Of a DNA stretch of 64,000 bases, positions 31,006 to 41,937 are shown piece after piece. The notes under the pieces were generated by a model, which made no database searches, was not told where the DNA came from, and worked only from the letters and a program-made list of their open reading frames with translations. The position numbers and the translations under genes were made by a program. Each line of letters begins with the position of its first letter. Positions within the stretch are counted from its first letter, which is position 1. This DNA is from Prionace glauca (lineage: Eukaryota > Chordata > Chondrichthyes > Carcharhiniformes > Carcharhinidae). The stretch is from positions 110,645,437-110,709,436 of the forward strand of contig CM075729.1 in NCBI GenBank assembly GCA_037974335.1, in the 5' to 3' direction.

Positions 31006-31688
31006 ATCACAAAAGAGGTAGTGTTTGGCAACTTAATGGGGTTAAAGGTAGAAAAGTCTCCTGGCCCTGATGGAATGCACCCCAGGGCACTAAAAGAGAT
31101 GGTGGGAGAAATAGCAAATGCACTAGTGGTAATTTACCAAAATCTACTGGACTCTAAGGTGGTTCCCGCAGATTGGAAAACAGCAAATGTGGCGGCACTG
31201 TTTAAAAAAGGAGGTAGGCAAAAGGCAAGTAACTATAGGCCAGTTAGCTTAACTTCTGTCGTAGAGAAAATACTTGAATCTATCATCAAGGAAGAAATAG
31301 CAAGACAAGTAGATATAAATTCTCCCATTGGTAAGATGCAGCATGGGCTCATGAAGGGAAGGTCATGTTTGACTAATTTGGTGGAATTCTTTGAGAACAT
31401 TACATGTGCAGTGGAGAATGGGGAATCTGTGGATGTGGTATATCTGGATTTCCAGAAGGCATTTGACAAGATGCTGCACCAAAGACTGCTACATAAGATA
31501 AAGATGCACTGTGTTACAGGTAATGTAATAGCATTGACAGAGGATTGGTTAACTAATAGAAAGCAAAGAGTGGGGGTAAATGGGTATTTTTCTGGTTGGC
31601 AATCAGTGACGAGTGGTGTGACTCAGGGATCAGTGTTGGGACTGCAATTGTTTACGATTTACAGAGATGATTTGGAATTGGGAACCAA
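31006..31688 (+). mobile_element. CR1 LINE, reverse transcriptase part only
   Basis: One open frame (from 30955) holds VEKSPGPDGMHPRALKEM, NYRPVSLTSVVEKILESII, VVYLDFQKAFDKMLHQRLL and SVTSGVTQGSVLGLQL, ending just before the expected FADD motif. Both ends are truncated. The 3' truncation is unusual for a LINE and implies later deletion or rearrangement. Confidence 0.85.
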
Positions 31689-32100
31689 TTCCTGAGGAGC
31701 AGTATCGAGAGATAGCGATTTTTGGGCGTGTGAGGAGGCAGCAAATAAGGTACATTTTTCTGTTTATATTGTTTAACTTTTTATTTCTAGTTTAAAGTCG
31801 CGAGTTTCGGCGTTTTTAAAAAAAATTAGTTAGAAACCGGAAATCGTCACTAGGACGCTTACCGGTAGTTGTAGTTTTTTTTTCTCGGGTCCCTAACCCT
31901 ATAAATTAGTGCATAGAGGATACCCGATCCTCTCCCTCCTCCTCCTCCGCCGCAGGTTCGATTCCTCAGGCCCCTCCCCGAGGGGGGGAAGAAAAGAAGC
32001 GGCTCTCCCCAAGCAGGCGGTACATAATTCCCCTCTTGTTGGTGTGTACCCGGGCTCCGGTAAGCGACCCGTCTCTCATTCCAGAGGAGAAACGTGACTT
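31689..32100 (+). other. GC-rich exon-like island, identity unknown
   Basis: CpG content rises here compared with its neighbours. A pyrimidine tract ends in CGCAG at 31955. 104 bases later comes CCG followed by GTAAGC (32060), which looks like a splice acceptor and donor around 31956-32059. One frame across this interval is open (FDSSGPSPRGGRKEAALPKQ onward). Upstream, GCAAATAAG followed by GTACAT near 31749 could be another donor. I do not recognise the peptide. It could be a real exon, a promoter region or a relic. Confidence 0.25.
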
Positions 32101-32885
32101 GGTTGGTCATACATTAGTGTTCACTATCCTGAGCCCTGTGGTGTTGATGCTTTTTGGGGGACGGTGAAGATGTTAATCGATGCATCTAGGCACAAATGCA
32201 AGTTAAAACCTTCTGAGGCAATTTCTCTCATTGGAATAATTAAGTGTCAGAGTATTGGGTGTAACATAATGTCAGGGCGATGCCACAAAACTGACCATTC
32301 GAGGGTGTTTGTAAACAAAATATCTGGCCAGGACTTTTCCCATGGAGACCCAGCCCCCCTCAACTTGATAACAGCATTTTTATATCCCTGCTCTAGAATT
32401 TATTGAAGCAACGGAGGTTGGTAGCCGTAATGTCTATTTCTAGGTTATTTGAGAACTAAGCATCAGCAGAGCTTTTTCCTATTGTTTGTCTGTGTACATG
32501 TTTCATATCAACATTCATGTGGCTGATTGTTGTTCCACCTGGATCCATTTCAGATTGGGGGGGGGGGGGGGGGGTGTATGCACCTGAATGTAAAATTTGG
32601 ATGAACACGTGAAATTGCAATCTGTGTGAATTTGAATTTTCTTAATGTGGGTGTTGCAGTTAGTTTTAAATGTTTGATTCAGAATATTTCAAAGTTTTTA
32701 TAATTAAAATTTTATAGCTAGCTACCATATTGTACTTTTGTCCCTTTTTGCATGATGGTTGTTCTTTTTAAGATTCTTGGTAAGTGATTTGCACATGTAA
32801 TATATTTTGATTTGTGGTAATAAAGTTGTTTTTTCAAGTTGGATAGCAGTTATTACTTTAAAGTCGTCAGCTTTAACTTTATTAT
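32101..32885. other. unassigned, AT-rich, with an 18-G run
   Basis: No gene is recognised. 32557-32574 is an uninterrupted run of 18 Gs. AATAAAG near 32819 could be a polyadenylation signal if 31689-32885 is a transcribed unit, but nothing else supports this. Confidence 0.35.
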
Positions 32886-32889
32886 CCTT

Positions 32890-33130
32890 GTGATATCTCT
32901 GTAACCTCCTCCAGCCCTAAAGCTCACTGAGATATCGGCGCTTTGCAAATTCTAACTTCTCGTGCATCCTGTTTTGTTTTATTTTTAATTACTCCACCAT
33001 TGTGACCATACCTTCAGCTGCCTAGGCCCTCAGCTCTGGAATTCCCTTTCCAAACTTCCTTATCACTCCTTGATCTAACATAACCTAGTTATGTGACACC
33101 CTGTTCTAATATCTCCTTGTATGCTTCAGT
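32890..33130 (+). repeat. dispersed repeat R2, second copy
   Basis: CACCATTGTGACCATACCTT, CAGCTGCCTAGGCCCTCAGC and TCTGGAATTCCCTTTCC follow the same order as 1010-1085. The call is based on this pair. Confidence 0.45.
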
Positions 33131-33587
33131 GTCAAATTTATTGTCTTAAGTTTTGCTACATTTAAGTTGCTATATTAATGTATCTTAAAGTTGTAATTTG
33201 AAAAGAAAAAATGCATTTATTTTATCTTTCTATGACCTCAAAGTCACGAAGAATTTTAAAACCATTGTGTTTTGTGTATATGTGTATAGTTATTCTTCAA
33301 AAGTAGCTAATTGGCTGTAAAATAATTTGGCAAGTTCCAAGGTCCACATTTGGTATTAGTTGAAGGAAACTTTTTTGTGTACTTCTTGTATCTGTCCCAA
33401 ATTCACAGTTATTAAGATTTAAAACATTTAAGCAGTGAATAAAATATTCATCAATTTATCTGTTGAGTTAAACTTGCTGTTCAGGACTCCACTATCTGCA
33501 AAGTACCAGTAAGAATATAACAGAGTCGGGAAGACTTTGTACTGTACAAGAGAAGGATGTCCTTGAGGCAAGGACAGAATCTATATC
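33131..33587. other. unassigned AT-rich sequence
   Basis: No gene or clear repeat. Confidence 0.35.
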
Positions 33588-33866
33588 ATAAAACCCCTAC
33601 AGAAGCAGGTCATTCGGCCCATCGAGCCTGCACTAATCAGTAACAGAGCATCCCACTCAGACCCTCCCTCTAACCCCACTTATTTACCCCACTAATCTCC
33701 CTAACCTATACACCCTGAGATATTAACGTGCAATTTAGCATGGCCAGTCAACGTAACCTGCACATTTTGGACTGTGGGAGGAAACCCACGCAGACAGTCA
33801 CTCAAGGCTGGAATTGACCGAGGTGCTGTGAAGAAGCAGTATGAACCTCACTGCGTCACCGTAGAG
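33588..33866 (-). mobile_element. tRNA-headed SINE, diverged
   Basis: Minus-strand copy with tail CAGGTCATTCGGCCCATCGA, body GCAATTTAGCATGGCCAGTC and decayed head GAACCTCACTGCGTCACCGT. Confidence 0.7.
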
Positions 33867-33939
33867 TTGAGCAGCAAAAAGGGTATGATGACACCACTGG
33901 GTGTACTCTGTTGACCTGCAAGTATTTAGAGAAAGGGGC

Positions 33940-34560
33940 AAATTTGCAGGGAAATCCAAGGTATGGCAGAACTACAGAGTGGTTGTGGGACTTCAATTGC
34001 TGAAATATCTGTTGAGATAGTGTTAGAGTAAAGGATAAGGAGTGAGGGGAATTTCAGGTAAACTTACTTGACCGGTACATTCTTGGGTCAACTTGGAAAG
34101 AGGTATTGCTGGATCTGAAACTGGGGAATGAGCTGAACCAAATCTTTGGGGAGAAATTGGGTAAAAGTGATCATTGTGTCATAACTTTTAGACTAATAAT
34201 GGCAAAGAGCGAGAGACAATCTAAAATCCACAAGTAGATTGGAAGAGGGTTATCTTCAAATGGGGGAAAGTAGAGCTAGCCGGGATAAAATGGAACAAAA
34301 GATTGGCGGAAGAAACTGTGATAGAAAACTGAATGATTGTTGAGATGATGTTTCAGATACTGGCTAGGTACGTTACAGCAAGGATGAAGTCCAAGCCAAA
34401 ACTCCTTCGATGACGAGATGAAGAATGTGATGAAATAAAAAGTGTGTGCACGATCCATGCCTGGTGAAATCTTCAAGCAAGAAGAATAGGTTGAGAAGAG
34501 GAAAATAAGGATGGCAAAACAGAATGTGAGAATAGAATGGCAGTCAACATAAATTAAAAC
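33940..34560 (+). mobile_element. old CR1 LINE, endonuclease-to-linker segment
   Basis: Words such as GTGGGACTTCAATTGCTGAA (the GDFN motif region), GAAAGAGGTATTGCTGGATC, GAATGAGCTGAACCAAATC and AAAGTGATCATTGTGTCATA (the SDH motif region) follow the order of the CR1 endonuclease. TGGAACAAAAGATTGGCGGA follows. The frame is badly broken. Confidence 0.6.
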
Positions 34561-35726
34561 ATTATCGCCCGTCACGTAAACAGTAGGCGTCAGTCCATCT
34601 CGAGACAATGGATTGCTCTCGGTGTGTAGGTCACTTCTGGATTGAAAATTCTCTGCTGTGACTATAGAGGATACGTGCGAGTGTTCATCTCTTCTGCAGA
34701 TGGCATTGGCTCAAGTTCGACTGATTTTTAAAATTCTGGCAGGCCCTCTTTTCAGCCATCTCGTCATTTATTTTGTCCTCTACTTTTTCTACACACTTAC
34801 TCGCTGCTTGGCCCCAGGCATTCGAGTCAACAGTAAGGATTTCCCATGCACTCGTCACCTGAGATCTTGCTTGCCAACATCCACGTATCACACACTTGTG
34901 TTCTCGGCACCCCCCTTTACCAGAATGAGGCACGGAAACTTACGCAAGCCAAACAAAGCAGCTGAACAGCTTCTTCCTCTACTGCATCAGATGAATATTG
35001 AACATCTGGTAGGACAGAGTGCCAGGTAAAGAAATACATCATCATGCAGGGACTTCAAGCATGTTTAGCCTCTTGAGTCAACGGTGATTCCATTGCCAGG
35101 GTGACGTGAGCTAAATGGATGGAGGCTGCGTTGTCAAAGATATCCTCCTCCAGCAGCTTGTGATTGGCACAAGGTCAATGGGTCATCCACATCTGCAATC
35201 CACGAATGCCTGCTGATAGCAAGCAATGGCAAGACGGTGAAGAATGTGCCACCATCTTGGTGCCATGTCAAGGTGCAGCCCTGCTTCACCCATTGCTGAT
35301 CTTCAGAGTATTTGAATTTGCTCCATTGTCACTGCTGGAACTGTGCTTGTTCTTGTGGAAAGTGAAAATGACATCCAGGAATCCAGGCGCATAGCCTATT
35401 TTCCTGCAGCAGTTTGAAGAGAGAATCTCTGCTAATGAGGTCAATGACCTCAAGGTCTATGACGACGATATAGAATTGGTCTGCAGTGTTCCTGGAACTG
35501 CCCAATTGTTATCACCGACTGTTCATCTGTCAACTCTAAAGTTGCACTGAGACTAAGATGTCTGACATCAGGGTCTGCAATTTAGTCGGAGCAATGCAAG
35601 CAAAGATCTTCCCCGGGATGCTGAGCAAGGATGTACCTCAGTCATTGTGACTGCAAATCCCCCTAATTTTTGTACTGTTCTCGCACCGTGCATTTCTTAA
35701 GGCACAGATCGTTCCTTCCGACGTAC
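34561..35726. other. unassigned sequence, possibly an unknown retroelement
   Basis: No motif is recognised on either strand. The stretch 35390-35640 reads like decayed coding sequence (short frames, balanced base use), but I cannot place it. Confidence 0.3.
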
Positions 35727-35955
35727 AACGTAGAGTATAGAACAGTACAGTGCTGTACAGGCCCTTCAGCCCTCAATGTTGCGCCGAGCTATGTCCGAAC
35801 CCGAGATCAAGCTATCCCACTCCGTCATTCTGGTGTGCTTCATGTGCCTACCCAGTAACTGCTCAAAAGTTCCTAAAGTGTCCGACTCCACTATCAAAGC
35901 AGACTGAAAGATCCATGGCGAATAGCAAGACTCCTCTGCGGGAAGAAGTGCCGTG
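35727..35955 (-). mobile_element. CR1 LINE 3' end
   Basis: The minus strand reads SDTLGTFEQLLGRHMKHTRM, then the 3' UTR with CTGAAGGGCCTGTACAGCAC and ACTGTTCTATACTC. Strongly 5' truncated. Confidence 0.72.
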
Positions 35956-36221
35956 AGGGTTCTGAAAAATTCCAACCAAATCTTATTTTGTTGGGGTGGG
36001 GTGAGCGGGATGGGGTTGGGGGTGGTGGTGGGAGGATTCTAAATATGCACTAAATTCTCTCTCACCCTGATGTGTATTCCCAGCATTGTGCTGACTCACA
36101 GAGAGACGATAGTTCAAAAAGATGTTGTGGCTTTTGAGCGGAACATCATGTTCTGAGGCTTCACTTGCAAGATAGTCAGTGCCTCGTTGATCTCCATCTC
36201 ACTGTCTAATTCTTTGCGTGG
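35956..36221. other. unassigned, with a G-rich stretch
   Basis: 35993-36035 has several G runs (GGGG, GGGG, GGGG, GGGGG, GGGAGG) and could form a quadruplex on the plus strand. Confidence 0.4.
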
Positions 36222-36362
36222 TCAGAAGTCTCACACACCGGGTTAAAATCCAACAGGTTTATTTGCAATCCGCAAGTGGCTTTTGCTACCAAATATACCT
36301 GTTGGACTTTAATCTGGTGTTGTGAGACTCCTTACTGTGTTTACCCCAGCATCTCCATATCG
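36222..36362. mobile_element. foldback (hairpin) element
   Basis: Left arm AGAAGTCTCACACACCGGGT then CCAACAGGTTTATTTGC; right arm ACCAAATATACCTGTTGGAC then TGGTGTTGTGAGACTCCTTA, ending ACCCCAGCATCTCCATAT. The right end is slightly rearranged. Confidence 0.78.
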
Positions 36363-38079
36363 TAATCTTCCATGACAGGCCAAGTTGTGGTGATGTTAAG
36401 ATCAGTTGATAGTCCTGGGCAGGAACATCCCAGAATGGAACCCTAGCTCCAAAGATCATAATTCTAACTATTTTAGAAAACACGGATGAACAAAATCACA
36501 GCACTGCTGATTAGCTTTTAACAACAAAAAATGTGTGAACGTCAAAAGTTTAACTATATGATACTCCTTCACTCCCATTTATCTTCACAAATGTACACAC
36601 GTTTTGAGGATAAAACGGGTTATAAAATACAGCTTTTGTTATAAGGTTTTCAGTGAACACACAATCCCTGTAACCTAACTGTGGTCAGAGAACACCCCAC
36701 TCTGAAACTAAGTGGAGATGCCACTCAATTGATCTTCTGTGGACTTCTCCCCAAATTCTCTGCAAATGATTGTCACTCGTGTTTCCAAGTTCCACTCCCA
36801 AAAAGGCACACTTTAAAATATTTCAAACAATGCTTTCCCTCAGCTGTTACCATCAAGGATCCACTTCCAGGCTTTTCAGCTCTTCTTTCGGCATTCCTTT
36901 GTCTTGAACGCTTTCAGGCTTTCGCACAAACTCTTAGAAAGCCAACCATAATTGTTTCCCAGATGCTTCAACTGTCGCTCCATGGGCTGTAACAAAATAC
37001 CTCAAAACTTAGAATAACTTTAAATGTTGTTTCTCTTTTCATAGTCAAACTTCTTCTCCGTTCTGTCTGATTTCAATGATCCAATTCTGTTCCAACTCTA
37101 GATTCAGTTTTTTCCTTTGACTTCAAACTTTCTCTTCGTTCTCTAGTTTCCATAACTAGCTGTTAGTTCATTTCTGGTGTGCTTTCCGGGAAGTCTGGCA
37201 TTTAGCAGCCTGCTTCTGCTTAAATAATTTCCTATTCCCATTTGTTACGAATTCAGCTGAAACACAATCACAAGGTCTGTCTCTTAAAACGGCTCCTAAC
37301 TAGAGATGTCTCCTTGCTTGCACAGAAACACTAAATGAAATTAATCTATACATTATTTCTAATATCCAACAATACAAACTACCTCTGTTTTTTTTGATAC
37401 TAGAATTATTCCCAAATCTCTTCTGCGCCCTTCCTAAAATGCAATTAGGCATAATAATAATACAATTGAGGCAAAACAAATGTTTTCTAAAGTTTTATCG
37501 TAACTTCCTTATTTTTGTATTCTCTGCATTTGTTTTTAAAGCCCAGGATCCCTCGTGTATTTATTTGTATTGCTCTCCTCGTCTTTCCTACCAAAATGTA
37601 ACACTCGTCGAGTCCAAGGTACGGAAATTGCGGGGCATAAGATTGGGTAGGGTTACTGAGACACTTTGAACCAGGAGGTAGTCGCATCCTTCGAGTTAAT
37701 AAGGGGAACAGGGCTGGTTCGTGATTAGAGACAGGAGGGTCTGACTGAATTGAGAATGGAAGGGAACTCCAGATGCAGGCTGGAGGAACTTCAACCATTG
37801 CTGTTATCCAACAAGTTTGAGATTCTTCTTAGCCATGAGGATGGGAGAGCGTCATGTGTATAAGCCTGAAACTGGAGTATTAAACCTGGAGTCAGTTACG
37901 TACGTGTGGGGAGTGAGTCGGCGAACTGATACGACAGATGAGCAATGCTGAATGCTTTTAGAAAATCATCCTAATTCTCAGTGAATCTAGATCCCACTGA
38001 GAAATAGAAACTCGATGGGTAAAATGATCCAACTGTGGCTGTCTAAAGATGGGTGGTACAGAGTTGTCTTGCAGCACAC
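36363..38079. other. unassigned sequence, largest low-repeat stretch
   Basis: I see no gene with recognisable motifs, no tRNA and no clear repeat over about 1.7 kb. Short open frames (for example 36681-36992 and 37394-37669) have no known features. 37600-37830 may be a diverged dispersed repeat. This is the best candidate for single-copy shark sequence here. Confidence 0.4.
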
Positions 38080-38262
38080 TGTGTGGAGTTTGCACATATT
38101 CCTGTGTCTGCGTGCGTTTCCTCTGGGTGCTCCTGTTTCCTCCCACAGTCCAATGTTTAGGTTAGATGAATTATTCATGGTGAATGCTAGGGGGGGATGT
38201 GGAATGGGTGCGGATTTGATGGGCCGGATGGCCTTTTTCTGCACTATCGGGATACGATGGTT
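38080..38262 (+). mobile_element. SINE, head lost
   Basis: GTGTGGAGTTTGCACATATT, CTGGGTGCTCCTGTTTCCTC and TGATGGGCCGGATGGCC ending CTGCACTATCGGGATACGAT. Confidence 0.7.
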
Positions 38263-38779
38263 GTACGCATCGAAATAAGCTTGAAATGTAATGAGGCTGA
38301 GGATTGGGAGAGTTGTAGAAACCCAGGAAAGAATCAAAATTGATGAAGGAAAAATTGGAATGAGTAAGCTACCAAAAATTATAAAAACACATTTTAACAT
38401 CTTCTACAAATATGCGTAAAGGAATGCCCCTTGCTGGCTAAGAGGAGAGAAATAATCATGAGAATAAGGAAATAGTGTTGGTCTTTAAATCAAGAGCCCA
38501 AGCACATGTGTTAAAATTGTTGTAAAGCAATTTGTTTTGAAGGCTCTTTCGTTATCTTTGTTTAAAGGCTTTTTAGTTTTCAGTCATTAGTATAAAACTT
38601 GTGTAACTTTGTGTATGTCCTGCTTGCTTTTTTTAAATAAATAAATCCAGTTAGTTAACTTGGAATCAGAGCCCAGCTTAAGTGCTGTGCATTATTATCA
38701 TTTTTTACAGCGAATGGAGGAGGAATATAATACAAAACATCTTTTTTAATCCCAAAAGATGGGGTAGAATACCATGAAA
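38263..38779. other. unassigned AT-rich sequence
   Basis: No gene or repeat is recognised. Confidence 0.35.
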
Positions 38780-39795
38780 TAGAAGATTCTAGACCACAAA
38801 GACGATAAGACGTAGGCCATCGAGTCAGCTCTGCCATTCAGTGAGAACGTGATAGACCTGATATGATGATCCTCTTCACTTTCCTACCTTACTGTGAGAT
38901 TATGTTCTGGCCTTCATAGCGAGGGGGATTGAACATAAAAGCAGGGAGGTCTTGCTGCAACCGTACAGGGTACTGGTGAGGCCGCAGCTGGAGTACTGTG
39001 TGCGGTTTCGGTCGCCGCACTTGCGCAAAGATACTTTGGCCTTGGAGGGAGTGCAGAGGAGGTTCACTCGGCGGATACCGGAGTTGAGGGGGTTGAGCTA
39101 TGAAGAGAGGCTGAATAGACTGGGCTTGTACTCGTTAGAGTTTAGAAGGATGAGGGGGGGATCTTATTGAGACATATAAGATGATGAAAGGGATGAATAG
39201 GGTAGAGGTGGAGAGGTTCTTCCCGCTCAAAAGACAGCAGGACTAGAGGGCACAGGCTCAAGATTACGGGGTGGGGGGTGCAGTTTAGAACAGAGTTGAG
39301 GAGGAACTTGTTCACTCAAAGGGTGATAAATCTCTGAAATTCTCTGCCCGTTGAAGTGGTGGAGGCTACCTCGCTGAATATGTTTAAGACGCGGGTAGAT
39401 AGGTTTTTGGTAGGCAAGGGAATTAAGGGTTATGGGGAGAAAGCGGGAAAGTGGAACTGAGCCACTTGAGATCAGCCATGATCTTATTGAATGGCGGGGC
39501 AGGCTCGAAGGGCTCGATAGCCTACTCCTCCTATTTCTTATGTTCTTAGGTTTTTCCTTCTGACTCTTGATTCCCTTACTGATAAAAAAATTTATCAACT
39601 CAGCCTTGAATGTACTTCATGACCCAGCCTCTGCTATATAAAAAAAATTCCACAGGTTCAGTACCCTCTGAGAAGAAATTCCTCCTTATCTCCATTTTAA
39701 ATGGGCCATCCCTTACTCTGAGATTATGTTCTGGCCTTCGACTCTCCCATGAAGGGATAAACAACCTCTCAGCTTCTGCATCTATTTATGGGAAG
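38780..39795 (-). mobile_element. old CR1 fragment, split by a young CR1
   Basis: 38780-38894 and 39550-39795 are two parts of one old minus-strand CR1 3' end (AGTCAGCTCTGCCATTCAGT; then ATTCCCTTACTGATAAAAAA and CAGTACCCTCTGAGAAGAAA). The plus-strand young CR1 at 38895-39549 lies between them. Confidence 0.65.
38895..39549 (+). mobile_element. young CR1 LINE, 5' truncated
   Basis: From TTCATAGCGAGGGGGATTGA it encodes RPQLEYCVRFRSPHLRKDTL, VQRRFTRRIPELRGLSYEER and LGLYSLEFRRMRGG. The frame shifts at a run of Gs near 39155. The tail ends CTATTTCTTATGTTCTTAGG. Same subfamily as 9770-12938. The first 21 bases (38895-38915) are odd: they match 39719-39739 exactly. Confidence 0.88.
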
Positions 39796-39960
39796 TGAGG
39801 TTACACAAAACTATTCACTCAGGTTCCATCACACAGGCTGAAATACCTTTATTAAATACTGCAATTGATACCACCGCAATGGGAAAGTTCAAGCCCAAGC
39901 ATTAATCTGATAACAGAATGAAATGTCACTATTTTCCATTTCCAAAACTGAGCTGTGTTT

Positions 39961-40604
39961 GATGTGGAGTTGCCAGTGTTGGACTGGGGTAAGCTCAGTC
40001 AGTAGTCTCAACACCAGGTTAAAATTTGAGACCCCACTTGGAGGACTGTGTACTGTTCTGGTCGCCTCACTACAGGAAGGCTGTGGAGGCTTTTGAAAGG
40101 GTGCAGAGGAGATTTACAAGGTTGTTGCCTGGATTAGGTAGCATGCCTCACGAGGATAGGTTGAGGGAGCTTGGTCTTTTCTCCCTGGAGAGACGAAGGA
40201 TGAGAGGTGACCTGATAGAGGTTTATAAGATGTTGAGAGGTATAGATCGGGTGGATTCCCAGAGGCTATTTCCCAGGGCTGAAATGGTCACTACGAGAGG
40301 ACACAAGTTTAACACGCTGGGGAGTAGGTACAGAGGAGATATCAGGAGTAAGTTTTTCACGCGGAGGGTGGTGGGTGAGTAGAATCGGCTGCCGTCGGTG
40401 GTGTTGGAGGCGAACTCGCTGGGGTCTTGTAAGAGACTTCTGGATGAGTAAGTGGGATTTAATGGGATTGAGGGTTATAGATAGGCCTGGTTGGTAGGAA
40501 TATGATCGGCACAACTTGTGAGCTGAAGGGCCTGTTTGTGTGTTTAACCGAGTGTGTGAGACTCCTTAGTTCGCCTACCCCAACGCCAGCAACTCCACAT
40601 CATG
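39961..40604. mobile_element. foldback element split by CR1
   Basis: The left part 39961-40024 (GATGTGGAGTTGCCAGTGTT, GGACTGGGGTAAGC, CAACACCAGGTTAAAA) and right part 40543-40604 (GTGTGAGACTCCTTAG, TACCCCAACGCCAGCAACTC, CACATCATGG) are complementary ends of one foldback element. A CR1 fragment of about 518 bp fills the loop. Confidence 0.8.
40025..40542 (+). mobile_element. CR1 LINE 3' end inside a foldback element
   Basis: A 118-residue frame (40026-40382) reads RPHLEDCVLFWSPHYRKAVE, VQRRFTRLLPGLGSMPHEDR and [20 protein letters not shown]. It ends TGAAGGGCCTGTTTGTGTGT. Same subfamily as 44297-44673. Confidence 0.87.
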
Positions 40605-41017
40605 GCTACCACCGCTGGCTCAAATTGCAGAGGATCTCCAAACCTGTTAGACTGAACTTGGTGAAGTGAGTTTGGCAACCATGTGTGTTCATGAAACAGT
40701 GTTCTTTTCGGGTAATGGTCGAAAATCTTGTTCTTCTAAATGCATTTGGGTGGTTTTTGTTCTGTTTTCAAGATAAGTGTGTATTCGATGGAAATTGAGG
40801 TAAATTTGACATGTGAGGAGATTACCTTTTTTTTCTTGACGGCCTTTATTGAGGGGGAAACAGGGACGAAGTGGGGAAAATGCAGCTGTCCCTCCAATTT
40901 TTGGAAGACTTGTACCACTGTGCTACATTTGTACAAAAGGACATGAATTGCCATTCATGATTTGGAATGAAAAGGTTGACATTTCATTCTGCTGGACTAT
41001 CATCTTCATGTGCAGCT
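40605..41017. other. unassigned sequence
   Basis: No gene or known repeat. Confidence 0.35.
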
Positions 41018-41356
41018 CTCAAATCGATTCAAGAAAACCAAGACCAAAAACAGCCCGGGAAACAGGCCCTTCGGCCCAACGAGCCCACGCCGCCATTTTA
41101 ACATTACCCCCTTCACCCATGACCCTTATCTATTGTTTTATGGCAGTCCACATTGAGGGAAACTAATTTAGGGACAATTTATTACTCCCAATCAGCCTAA
41201 TAGCACATCTTTGGGGTGTGGGAGGAAACCGGAGCACCCGGAGAAAACCCACGCAAGCACGGGGAGAATGCGCAAGCTCCCACAGACACTGGCCCAAACC
41301 CACGTGTCTGCACAGCAAACAGTGATAGTCACTGAGCTGTCGTGTTGCCCAGCATC
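41018..41356 (-). mobile_element. SINE with CR1-type tail (type C)
   Basis: The minus strand starts from a decayed tRNA-like head (GACAGCTCAGTGACTATCAC), has the body GAGCTTGCGCATTCTCCCCG, and ends with a CR1 tail GTTGGGCCGAAGGGCCTGTT then TCCCGGGCTGTTTTTGG. A CR1 of the 45600-49180 type lies just upstream in the same orientation. Confidence 0.75.
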
Positions 41357-41544
41357 TGGTCCAGTTTAAGCACACGCTAACGACATGAAGCACTCGGCCA
41401 CTCAAACATTCAAGAGCAGCCCAAGTACGACCCATCGCGTGTTTGCCCCTCGTTGGACAACAAGGTGGACCGACTTAAAACCTGTGACTTCAAAGAGAAA
41501 AACGTTATCATACCACATCCTTCTATATTACCAGGGACGTCCCA

Positions 41545-41937
41545 GTGCTAATGAATCTTATTTAAAACAATCTCCTATATCCTCCCATCTCCAACCCACT
41601 CATGTGCCTGTCTAAGTTACTCTTAAACAACTCCAGCGTGCCTGCCTCCAGCACCTTAGTTGGTAGAGCATTCCATACCCCCACTACCCTTTGTGTGAAA
41701 AACCTCCCTCGAATATGTGTTATACCTCTTTCCTCCCCCCCCCCCCCTCACCCGAAGCCCCTCGTACTGTGTGTCTCTAACATAGAGTAAACAGAGGTAA
41801 GCTATTTCCTATCTAGACCCTTCATAATCTTATAGATTCCCCCCTCAGTCGCCGTCTTTCAAGGGAAAAGAGCCCCAATTTGCTCAATCTTTCCTCATAA
41901 CCCAGTCCTTCCATACCAGGCAACATCCTGGTCAAAT
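41545..41937 (-). mobile_element. CR1 LINE ORF2 end
   Basis: The minus strand reads NLTRMLPGMEGLGYEERLSK, then [13 protein letters not shown], and downstream a KGMECST-like segment. It matches the end of the CR1 at 45600-49180. It contains a long C run (41728-41741). Frames are broken. Confidence 0.8.

Noticed and set aside
32164-32406. 80-codon open frame near the GC-rich island
   Set aside because: No recognisable domain, and no splice or promoter evidence strong enough to call a gene.
36681-36992. 103-codon open frame in low-repeat DNA
   Set aside because: No motif, poor coding character and no splice context; likely chance.
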